Below, one piece after another: positions 1 through 5,868 of a stretch of 8,276 bases of DNA. Location of the stretch: positions 1 through 8,276 of the forward strand of contig JAGTVD010000116.1 in NCBI GenBank assembly GCA_018224505.1, in the 5' to 3' direction. The translations under genes were made by a program, and so were the position numbers. Source of the stretch: Desulfatitalea sp. GTDB taxonomy: Bacteria > Desulfobacterota > Desulfobacteria > Desulfobacterales > Desulfosarcinaceae. The notes beneath the pieces are model-generated. The model saw nothing but the letters and a program-made list of their open reading frames with translations, ran no database searches and was not told where the DNA came from. How positions within the stretch are numbered: position 1 is the first letter of the stretch; the number at the start of each line of letters is the position of its first letter.

Positions 1-731
1 GCCCGGAAAACGGCGTCGATGCGGGCAGCGTGAATGTCATCGCCCGGGACGGCGTCGGTCCACACCGGATCCCGGTCCGGTGCAGGGCGTTCAAGCACAT
101 AGAGCGTCCGGCCGCTGCGCGGATCCTCGCAAACGACCCGCCGGATGGCTTCCGGTCGGACGTCCAGCAGATCCTTCTGAATCCAGTCGGCAACGCGCCC
201 GCCGAAGGGTTGAAAGTCCCGGTCCACTAAATATCCCACGCTGCTGCCAACGGGCAGCACATAATGGCCGCCCATTGTCCCTTCCCGGGCCCGACCGAGA
301 AGGATGTCCAGCAGCGGCTCACCGCGCCCATCCTGGAACACCACCCGCCTCGCTTTATGCGCAGCAGGGATATCCGGAGCCGCGGGATCGTGCAGCTGCA
401 GCCGATCCAGTGTGTCGGAAAAGAGTTCAAAGGCACTGCCGACACTGCTGTCGCTGATTTTCTGAACGAGGTCTGAAATTTTGGAGAAGTCGGCAGGATA
501 ACCGTACCGATCCGCCACGGTCCAGATATCGCCCTGCTTTTCAAGGGTCACCGCCCCCGTGGCATGGGTCACACGGATGGCAGCGATGCGCTCCACCTGC
601 CAACCGGCAAAAGGGTGCTGCCCCAGGCGGGAGTGCCGCGAGGTTGTGGTGTCGAAACCAACCACAATATAGGTCGCCACGGCCAGCGGCAAAAGGATGA
701 TCAATAGAATCAGCAACGTTTTCGGTTTCAT
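1..731 (-). CDS. DUF4340 domain-containing protein, partial (C-terminus beyond window)
   Basis: The frame is open from an ATG at 731 to the window edge, giving 243 codons with no stop, so the C-terminus is missing. Residues 5-25 form one strongly hydrophobic helix after a short MKPK start, which fits an N-terminal membrane anchor or uncleaved signal with the rest outside the cytoplasm. After it come DUF4340-like elements: a short strand pattern ending in GDIWTV (68-73), the typical YPADFSKISDLVQKI stretch (78-92), and later GHYVLPVG (155-162) and ADWIQKDLLDV (181-191). A GGAG lies just upstream of the ATG. It follows the GldG-type gene by 42 bases, the usual place for DUF4340 genes, as last member of a GldA-GldF-GldG-DUF4340 operon. 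Its biochemical role is unknown. I infer that it is an extracytoplasmic partner of the transporter. The family call is by pattern recognition and would be confirmed by the missing C-terminal half. Confidence 0.82.
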   Translation of the reverse strand, partial: MKPKTLLILLIILLPLAVATYIVVGFDTTTSRHSRLGQHPFAGWQVERIAAIRVTHATGAVTLEKQGDIWTVADRYGYPADFSKISDLVQKISDSSVGSAFELFSDTLDRLQLHDPAAPDIPAAHKARRVVFQDGRGEPLLDILLGRAREGTMGGHYVLPVGSSVGYLVDRDFQPFGGRVADWIQKDLLDVRPEAIRRVVCEDPRSGRTLYVLERPAPDRDPVWTDAVPGDDIHAARIDAVFR

Positions 732-773
732 GCGCTCCGTTTTACCTTTCGGGGTGCTGGATAAACAATCGGG

Positions 774-2678
774 CTATCTGGACCTCAAACGCCGGCGCCG
801 CCGATAAAGCGCATAGCCGATACCCGCAACGGAAACCGCCATTGGCATCATAAAAATATTGATGAACTTGAGTTTTTGCGCCAAGGCATCGATATCCGCG
901 CGCAAATTGCGTCGCACCGCGGTCAGCTCCTGGGTGATGCGCGCCCGCTCTTCCCTGAAACGCCGCACTTCGGCCTCCTGCTCGGGGCTGAGCACCAGTT
1001 GCTGGGAAGGATCCTTGCGCTGCTCCAACTGATTCAACTGTTCGTTGGTCTGCTCCATCCGATGCACAAGCGCCTGCTCGCGCTCCAGCCAGCGCGCCTG
1101 GGCGTCAAGCTCCAGCTCTCGGACCCGGGTAAATGGCTTTTCGAAGCCCTCCCGGGACCGGATCCCAATCAGGGCTTCGCTCCCCGTGAGCATTTCGCAG
1201 GCATTGAGCAGGAGGTTCAGATTGTCGTTAAACATCCTGGCGACCTCCACTCCCATGACATTCTGGGGGGCTATATAGTATCCGTCAAACAACATGTCGG
1301 CATCGGCCACCAGAATCACTGTGGCCCTCCGAAGCCCCTTGGACAGATGGGGGTTGTCGTCCCGTTGAGAGCCGTCTGTCTCAAGACCGGCGGTACCGGG
1401 GTGGCGCTGTCCATCACCCACGGGCGGTCCCTGGACAAAGCCGCTCTCAAACTTTCCGGTCAACTGCAGCGCCAAATCATGAAATTCGCGCGACGGTTCA
1501 AACGCTTGACGCAAAGCCGCTACGCCGGCAGGCACCCTGAAGCTGGGGATCATGGCCGACTGCTCGCTGGAGCGCAGCAGGGGCTCCACTTCCAGCCCCT
1601 TGTCAGCCACAACAGAGAAACTGCCGGCCACGGGCAGCAGCAAGTTTTCGAGTTGGGCCGTGAGGACATGCTCGGCATTGATGGCTGCAGGTGTCATGGA
1701 GAGCAACACCGGGTTTTGCTCGGCCTGCTGGTTGGCACCCCGCATGCGGGTTGAAAAATTAAGATCCATCAACACCATATTGTCGGCCATTTCCAAACCC
1801 CAGGCATTGAAGAAACGCTGCATGGTTCCCGCGCTGCCCCGGCCTGCAACGGGATCGGAAATGGCGAAGGGGTCCACAAAGATCAGCAGATTGCCGCCGC
1901 CCAGCAGGAATTGATCCATGGCATAAAGCAGCGGTTCCGACACTTCGCGGGGATGCACCACCAGCAACAGATCCAGATCCGCGGCAATCCGGTCGGCATC
2001 CGGACGGATCGCTGCAACATCATAGCTCTTGCGCAATTCATTAATGAAAAACCAGGGGGGATCCGGCGCCGGCTGGCCGGGCATGACAAAAGGCGTGGTC
2101 GAATCACCAAATACCGAAAAACTGCTGATGACCCCGATACGCGGTTTGCGGGGGGCCTGGATCCGCGCAATCAGGCGCGTGAGGTCATATTCCAGTTGCC
2201 GCTCCCGTGCAGGATCCAGGAAAGGAATCACCTCGTCCTGGCCGCCGGCCAGAACCACCATGCCAAAATAGAGGGGTTCGCCGGTGGGCATGGGCAACCG
2301 CTGAATTCCGAACGTCTGGGCCCATGATTCTTCCACGGTATCCATTTTAGGATCGTACCGTTCGATGCGCACCCGGCCTCGGCTGAAGTGGACGTATTCG
2401 GAAAGAAAATCCTCCACGCGCCCGGCATGGGTGCGAATGGCCACCGGTGTGTTCGCCAGGCTTCGGGAGTAGAACAGCTTGATGGTGACATCCCGTTCGA
2501 TATCCGCCAGGATAACGCGCGTGCCTTCGGAAAGCGAGTAGAGTTTTTCGCGGGTGGTGTCCCAACGGGCATTCACCCGGGAGACGATCAGGTTCACACA
2601 CACGATGATCAGCAACACCACGATCACGCCGGCGGCGGAAAGCAAGACCGATTGCACCGCTGTGGATCTGTCGGACAT
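774..2678 (-). CDS. gldG: GldG-family ABC transporter auxiliary protein
   Basis: This 634-aa protein has an N-terminal membrane helix at about residues 11-33, a large domain of about 450 residues, a charged coiled coil at about 520-600 rich in E, Q, R and L, and a C-terminal helix at about 604-625 followed by a run of arginines (positive-inside tail). This is the layout of the GldG / ABC_transp_aux family. Family-like segments include YDP (108-110), the domain boundary KPRIGVISSF (178-187), GGGNLLIFVDP (260-270), ATVILVADADML (452-463) and SREGFEKPFTRVRELE (508-523), which leads into the coiled coil. Residues 413-449 form a hydrophilic loop, a variable spot in the family. The ATG is supported by GGAGGT (2692-2687) with 8-base spacing. 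It lies between the permease and DUF4340 genes. It is not itself a transporter; it probably acts with the GldA/GldF pair on the outer face of the membrane. The symbol is by family, and a gliding role is not implied. Confidence 0.88.
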   Translation of the reverse strand: MSDRSTAVQSVLLSAAGVIVVLLIIVCVNLIVSRVNARWDTTREKLYSLSEGTRVILADIERDVTIKLFYSRSLANTPVAIRTHAGRVEDFLSEYVHFSRGRVRIERYDPKMDTVEESWAQTFGIQRLPMPTGEPLYFGMVVLAGGQDEVIPFLDPARERQLEYDLTRLIARIQAPRKPRIGVISSFSVFGDSTTPFVMPGQPAPDPPWFFINELRKSYDVAAIRPDADRIAADLDLLLVVHPREVSEPLLYAMDQFLLGGGNLLIFVDPFAISDPVAGRGSAGTMQRFFNAWGLEMADNMVLMDLNFSTRMRGANQQAEQNPVLLSMTPAAINAEHVLTAQLENLLLPVAGSFSVVADKGLEVEPLLRSSEQSAMIPSFRVPAGVAALRQAFEPSREFHDLALQLTGKFESGFVQGPPVGDGQRHPGTAGLETDGSQRDDNPHLSKGLRRATVILVADADMLFDGYYIAPQNVMGVEVARMFNDNLNLLLNACEMLTGSEALIGIRSREGFEKPFTRVRELELDAQARWLEREQALVHRMEQTNEQLNQLEQRKDPSQQLVLSPEQEAEVRRFREERARITQELTAVRRNLRADIDALAQKLKFINIFMMPMAVSVAGIGYALYRRRRRLRSR

Positions 2679-2739
2679 GTTACGGGACCTCCGTTGGCTT
2701 AGATATAATCAGTGCTCGCGGCCACAACATTTTACCGGT

Positions 2740-3492
2740 TCAGGCGCTTTTGCGACCCCGCACCAGAACGCCGTTGAGATAGAGCATAAAAGTGATGACG
2801 GAAACGAAATAGAGGACATCCCGCAGGTCGATGACACCGCGTTGCAGCGACAGGAAGTGGGACAGGAAACTCAGATCCGCCACCCGATTGACCAGCCAGA
2901 CGGGTGCCCAGGCGGAGATCGTACCCGTTACCGGCGGATAACCGGCTAGAATGAAGAAAAGACAGACCACCACCGCCAGAATGAAACAAACCACCGGATT
3001 GCGGGAAAGGGCCGATGTCATGCTGCCGACGCTCAGAAAAGCGCCAGCCATCAAAAAGCTGCCGACATAGGCACAAAACACCGCCCCCATGTCCGGATCG
3101 CCCAGATAAGCCACCGTCAGCACCATGGGAAACGTAAAGAGCAGCGCGATGCCGATGAAAAGCCATGCGGCCAGGTATTTGCCCATCACAAGCTGGGTGA
3201 CGGTCACCGGCAGGGTCAGCAGCAGTTCGATGGTGCCCAGACGCCGCTCCTCGGACCACAAGCGCATGGCCACGGCCGGGACCAGAAAAAGGAAAACCCA
3301 AGGATGCCATTGGAAAAAGCCCTGCAGGTCCGCCTGGCCCGCCTCGAAAAAGCGGGTGACCTGGAAGGTGAAAAAGCCCAGCAGCAGCAGAAAGATGACA
3401 ATGAACACATAAGCCACTGGAGAAACGAAATAGCTTTGCATTTCCCGTCTGAGGACGGCCAGAACGATGGCAGTGGTGCCGGATGGTTTCAT
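2740..3492 (-). CDS. gldF: ABC-2 type transporter permease, GldF-like
   Basis: This 250-aa integral membrane protein has about six hydrophobic segments (roughly residues 25-43, 62-78, 103-128, 136-158, 167-185 and 229-246). The first cytoplasmic loop carries the ABC-2 permease hallmark LWSEERRLGTIELLLTLP (78-95), which in this family follows the second helix and is thought to contact the ATPase. Length and layout match GldF-type permeases. I chose the ATG at 3492 because the protein then begins MKPSGTTAIVLAVLRREMQSY, usual for the family, leaving a 50-base gap after the ATPase gene. A TTG at 3546 would add 18 arginine- and proline-rich residues and overlap the ATPase stop, which seems less likely. 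The ribosome binding site is weak (AGGA at 3507-3504, 11-base spacing), so translation may be coupled to upstream genes. With the ATPase it should form the transmembrane core; the substrate is unknown. Confidence 0.9.
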   Translation of the reverse strand: MKPSGTTAIVLAVLRREMQSYFVSPVAYVFIVIFLLLLGFFTFQVTRFFEAGQADLQGFFQWHPWVFLFLVPAVAMRLWSEERRLGTIELLLTLPVTVTQLVMGKYLAAWLFIGIALLFTFPMVLTVAYLGDPDMGAVFCAYVGSFLMAGAFLSVGSMTSALSRNPVVCFILAVVVCLFFILAGYPPVTGTISAWAPVWLVNRVADLSFLSHFLSLQRGVIDLRDVLYFVSVITFMLYLNGVLVRGRKSA

Positions 3493-3542
3493 ATGGGCAG
3501 TGGTCCTGGTGTCAGGGTCAAAAGGGTGTCGGCATCGGGGTC

Positions 3543-4499
3543 TCAATGGGCGGTTGCCGAAGGCGGCGTCTGGGTGATTTCACGGAACACTTCGTCCAGG
3601 CGGCCCTTCTCCACGAACAAGCTTCGGATGTGAAAAGGGCCGATCCCCAGCGCGCGCACAATGCCTTCGGCGATGGCGACCTCCGGCGCCCGGGGGAAAA
3701 CCCGCAGGGTGACACCGGTGCCTTCCGCCGCCAACAACGCAACACGGTCGACGCCTTCCACCCCCTGTAACCGAGCGGTCAATTCGTCAACGGCGCACGG
3801 TGCCAGGGAGAGGGAAACCGCGCCGTGCAATGGGGAACGGGTTCTGAGACGCTCGGGTGTTTCATCCACCACCAGCCGCCCACGGGCAATGATGATGGCG
3901 CGGGTACAGACGGCCTCCATCTCGTCCAGGATATGGGTGGAGAGGATAATGGCCTTGTGGACGCTCATTTCCCGGATCATTTGCCGCACCTCGTGTTTCT
4001 GGTTAGGATCGAGACCGTCGGTGGGCTCATCCAGCACAAGGTAATCGGGGTCGTGGAGAATGCTCTGGGCAAAGCACACCCTTTGTTTAAACCCTTTGGA
4101 CAGGGTATGGATGGTCTGGAATCGGACATCCCCCAGAAAACAGCGCGCCATCGTGGCATCCACCCGCTTTTTGCGCTGCGCCCCCCCGAACCCGCGGATG
4201 CGCGCAATGAAATCCAGGTAGGACTGGACGGTCATATCTTCATATACCGGTGCATTTTCGGGCAAATAGCCGATTTTGCGACGCGCTGCCAATGGCTCCC
4301 GAACCACGTCGTAGCCACCGACACGCACCGTGCCGCGGTCAGGCGTCAAAAACCCCGTTATCATCCGCATGGTGGTGGATTTCCCAGCACCGTTGGGACC
4401 CAGAAAGCCCAGGATCTCACCCTTGGCGACGGAAAAAGAGAGGTCCTCCACCGCCGGGACCCCGCTGTACGTTTTGCTCAGCGCATCCACTTCGATCAT
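3543..4499 (-). CDS. gldA: ABC transporter ATP-binding protein, GldA-like
   Basis: A 318-aa ATPase subunit with all nucleotide-binding motifs: Walker A GPNGAGKST (34-42), a glutamate (E81 in YLPEN) where many ABC proteins have the Q-loop glutamine, signature LSKGFKQR (133-140) in place of LSGGQ, Walker B YLVLDEP (153-159), D-loop GLDP (162-165) and H-loop His189 (STH). The LSKG-type signature and the Glu at the Q-loop are common in the GldA/NatA-like branch that pairs with ABC-2 permeases. Residues from about 220 form a C-terminal extension ending in SLFVEKGRLDEVFREIT, also typical of that branch. The ATG at 4499 has GAGG upstream at suitable distance. It is the first gene of the four-gene transporter operon and energises the GldF-like permease by ATP hydrolysis at the cytoplasmic face. 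The ABC ATPase call is certain. The GldA assignment rests on the GldF and GldG neighbours; the exported or moved substrate cannot be read from sequence. Confidence 0.93.
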   Translation of the reverse strand: MIEVDALSKTYSGVPAVEDLSFSVAKGEILGFLGPNGAGKSTTMRMITGFLTPDRGTVRVGGYDVVREPLAARRKIGYLPENAPVYEDMTVQSYLDFIARIRGFGGAQRKKRVDATMARCFLGDVRFQTIHTLSKGFKQRVCFAQSILHDPDYLVLDEPTDGLDPNQKHEVRQMIREMSVHKAIILSTHILDEMEAVCTRAIIIARGRLVVDETPERLRTRSPLHGAVSLSLAPCAVDELTARLQGVEGVDRVALLAAEGTGVTLRVFPRAPEVAIAEGIVRALGIGPFHIRSLFVEKGRLDEVFREITQTPPSATAH

Positions 4500-4579
4500 C
4501 GCTCGTCCTCTGGTTTTGCAGCTTTGGATCGACCCGATTTACCCCGAATCCGGCGTGGAAAAGAAGCAAAATGGATCAT

Positions 4580-4599
4580 TTCGATCCTTGCGGATCGAA
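4580..4599 (-). terminator. Perfect stem-loop in the gap before the ABC operon, possible terminator or attenuator
   Basis: TTCGATCC and GGATCGAA form an uninterrupted 8-bp stem. On the minus strand the loop is GCAA, a stable GNRA-type tetraloop. It sits 22 bases after the stop of the 84-aa gene and 80 bases before the ATPase start. There is no clean U-run directly after it, only a T-rich stretch about 10-25 bases downstream, so it is not a textbook intrinsic terminator. It could instead be an mRNA processing or stabilising structure, or an operator. Confidence 0.4.
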
Positions 4600-4621
4600 C
4601 GGTGGCGGCGGTACCATTGGC

Positions 4622-4876
4622 CTATTGGCCGTCGCGGATCAGCGCCTTGGCCAGATTCAAATCATAGGCCCGTTTGGGGTCGAAGGCGCCGCCCTTGTAC
4701 ATGGCCTGGGCCTGCACGATGGCATCGTGGGGCACCCAGCCGTGACTTTCCCACAGCTCGGGGTCATCCTGATTCCACATGCGAAACGCAAACCCATCGG
4801 CATCCTGGCGGACATACATCCGCACGTGCTTGTTGCCCGGAAAAGGGTAGTAGTACAAACCACGATCATCTTTCAT
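4622..4876 (-). CDS. Small hypothetical protein, 84 aa
   Basis: I do not recognise this family. It encodes a soluble 84-residue protein with no signal peptide, membrane segment or cysteines. It is rich in aromatic residues at the N-terminus (GLYYYPFPGN, 6-15; then MYVRQDADGFAFRMW, 20-34) with a tryptophan- and histidine-containing middle (WESHGWVPHD, 42-51). The second half looks helical and basic or polar. The alternating strand-like first half suggests a small beta-sheet domain, which is only a guess. AAGGA (4892-4888) precedes the ATG with a rather long spacing of 11 bases. It follows cutA by 48 bases on the same strand and is followed by a stem-loop, so it is probably the last gene of a unit with cutA and the 119-aa protein. 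Coding status is supported by context, a plausible start and balanced composition; it could still be over-called. Confidence 0.68.
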   Translation of the reverse strand: MKDDRGLYYYPFPGNKHVRMYVRQDADGFAFRMWNQDDPELWESHGWVPHDAIVQAQAMYKGGAFDPKRAYDLNLAKALIRDGQ

Positions 4877-4924
4877 GGAAGCGCCGGTCCTTGTTCAATG
4901 ATGTAAGCGTTAGAAAACCACGGT

Positions 4925-5257
4925 TCAGTGAGGATCGCCGACGGGGGCTACCTGCCCGGCGATCCAGTCGAGAAAGGCGGGATTGCCGCCGCTGATGGGT
5001 AAGGTGACAATACATGGGCATTCGTAACTGTGGTGTGCCCGTATGGCTTCCACCACTTCGGTCGCCCGGGCCGCGGCGGTTTTGGCGATGAGCACCGCCT
5101 CCTGGTCATCCTGGAATTGATCCTCCCAAAAATACATCGAATTCATGCCGTCAAAGATGTTGACGCAGGCCACCAGACGCGACTGCACCAGATCCCGCCC
5201 GATGGCCCGGGCCTCGGACTTGTCCTTCGTGGTCACATAGATCAAAACCCCTTCCAT
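4925..5257 (-). CDS. cutA: Divalent-cation tolerance protein CutA
   Basis: A 110-aa protein matching CutA1 over its full length: MEGVLIYVTTKD start strand, LVACVNIF (28-35), MYFWED (41-46) with the conserved Trp44, VLIAKT (55-60), HHSYECP (75-81) and the end block PISGGNPAFLDWIAG (87-101). CutA proteins are small cytoplasmic trimers of ferredoxin-like fold, linked genetically to copper and other divalent metal tolerance; their exact role is unsettled. I chose the ATG at 5257 over an upstream in-frame start at 5296: it has an excellent GGAGGT with 5-base spacing, it begins exactly where the family begins, and the longer form would overlap the upstream gene and add 13 unrelated residues. It lies 16 bases after the 119-aa gene and 48 before the 84-aa gene, so the three are likely co-transcribed. 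Cys31 and Cys80 are within the conserved blocks and could bind metal. Confidence 0.95.
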   Translation of the reverse strand: MEGVLIYVTTKDKSEARAIGRDLVQSRLVACVNIFDGMNSMYFWEDQFQDDQEAVLIAKTAAARATEVVEAIRAHHSYECPCIVTLPISGGNPAFLDWIAGQVAPVGDPH

Positions 5258-5273
5258 ACCGCACCTCCCTTGT

Positions 5274-5633
5274 TTATGACAACAACCCCTGCTCAATCAA
5301 ATGCGTCATGGCCCGCTGACTGATGCGGTTGACCTGGGAAAGCGCCTGGGTGAAATGGAAATCGGCTTCGTGACTGACTCCCGAATCGACCATGACGCGG
5401 GCGTTGTTGAGGTGTTTGTCCACCTCCAGCCACACCGGATCGCCGGAGACCTGGCGCGCCACCTGGGCTTCGTTGGCGATCATGGCAATGAGACCCTGCA
5501 GCAGCCGCTGGGCCCCCATCTGTTCGGGCGTGGGCAGGTTCTGCATGATCTGGGCGCAATGGGAACACCAGATCAATCCGCTTTTGACTTTTTCTCCCTG
5601 TGAAAAGGAGATGATGGCGTGTCGGGTTTCCAT
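5274..5633 (-). CDS. Hypothetical protein with a CxxC pair, 119 aa
   Basis: I do not recognise the family. The 119-aa product has no signal peptide or membrane helix. Near the N-terminus is LIWCSHCAQI (21-30), a single CxxC pair with an adjacent Trp and His that could bind metal or be redox active. The rest is probably all-helical: QMGAQRLLQGLIAMIANEA (38-56), then WLEVDKHLNNARVMVDSG (68-85) and ADFHFTQALSQVNRIS (90-105). I prefer the ATG at 5633 because AAGGTGA (5648-5642) lies 8 bases upstream. A GTG at 5711 would add 26 residues without a clear ribosome binding site. It is the first gene of the minus-strand run, 16 bases before cutA, and is divergent from the histidine kinase gene. The link with cutA hints at metal or stress biology, but only by proximity. 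That it is a real gene is likely; function unknown. Confidence 0.75.
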   Translation of the reverse strand: METRHAIISFSQGEKVKSGLIWCSHCAQIMQNLPTPEQMGAQRLLQGLIAMIANEAQVARQVSGDPVWLEVDKHLNNARVMVDSGVSHEADFHFTQALSQVNRISQRAMTHLIEQGLLS

Positions 5634-5697
5634 GATGGGGGTCACCTTTTTTATAATATGGATGCCACGGCCGATTCGGTCGGCTGATGGGCCCAAA

Positions 5698-5725
5698 TTG
5701 ACACAAAACACCTTTCAAGTAAAGC
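5698..5725 (+). promoter_or_regulatory. Candidate sigma-70-type promoter for the kinase operon
   Basis: A perfect TTGACA at 5698-5703 is followed after 16 bases by TAAAGC at 5720-5725, a poor -10 box with three of six matches. Transcription from here would give a leader of about 135 bases before the kinase ATG at 5869. The -35 box is good and it lies in the right divergent gap. The -10 box is weak, so the site may need an activator or be a chance match. Confidence 0.3.
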
Positions 5726-5754
5726 GCCGGCGTGCAATTTTTCCTTTTCTTTCA

Positions 5755-5788
5755 GCCCCATTCGTGGCACATTAGGGGGCGCTTTTTT
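5755..5788 (+). promoter_or_regulatory. Terminator-like element in the kinase leader
   Basis: GCCCC (5755-5759) can pair with GGGGC (5776-5780) across a 16-base loop, followed by GC and six T residues (5783-5788). The layout resembles a weak intrinsic terminator or attenuator between the candidate promoter and the kinase start. The stem is only 5 bp and the loop is long, so confidence is low. Confidence 0.22.
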
Positions 5789-5868
5789 CCCGGTCACCAT
5801 TGATCCATGTTCATCTTGCACCGATGCGGTGCGTCGTCGGCGCCGCCGGTTGCAGAGAGTCATCGTTT

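Larger units (their letters stand above)
5634..5868. other. Divergent intergenic region between the 119-aa gene and the kinase gene
   Basis: This is the only divergent gap in the window and must hold the promoters for the kinase operon and probably for the leftward cutA group. Beside the two candidate elements listed, it contains an inverted repeat GCCGA-5-TCGGC (5670-5684), and an AT-rich TATAAT-containing patch (5652-5657). As a leftward -10 the patch would place the transcript start within the ribosome binding site of the 119-aa gene, so it is unlikely to serve that gene in this way. No small ORF or RNA gene is evident. Confidence 0.6.

Noticed and set aside
1..731. DUF4340 gene as a broken or pseudogene
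   Set aside because: The frame is open without stops to the window edge; the missing end is due to the window limit, not a visible mutation.
876..1754. 292-aa plus-strand frame opposite the GldG-type gene
   Set aside because: The minus-strand frame has family motifs, helices and a strong ribosome binding site; the plus frame is a compositional shadow rich in His, Gln and Arg.
3825..4667. 280-aa plus-strand frame opposite the ABC ATPase
   Set aside because: Shadow of the ATPase gene, which has every nucleotide-binding motif.
5652..5657. Perfect TATAAT ahead of the 119-aa gene
   Set aside because: On the plus strand it has no -35 partner; on the minus strand the matching box would start the transcript within the ribosome binding site.
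5763..5784. Possible sigma-54 promoter at TGGCAC in the divergent region
   Set aside because: The -24 box is good but there is no TTGC at the required distance; a run of G occupies that place.
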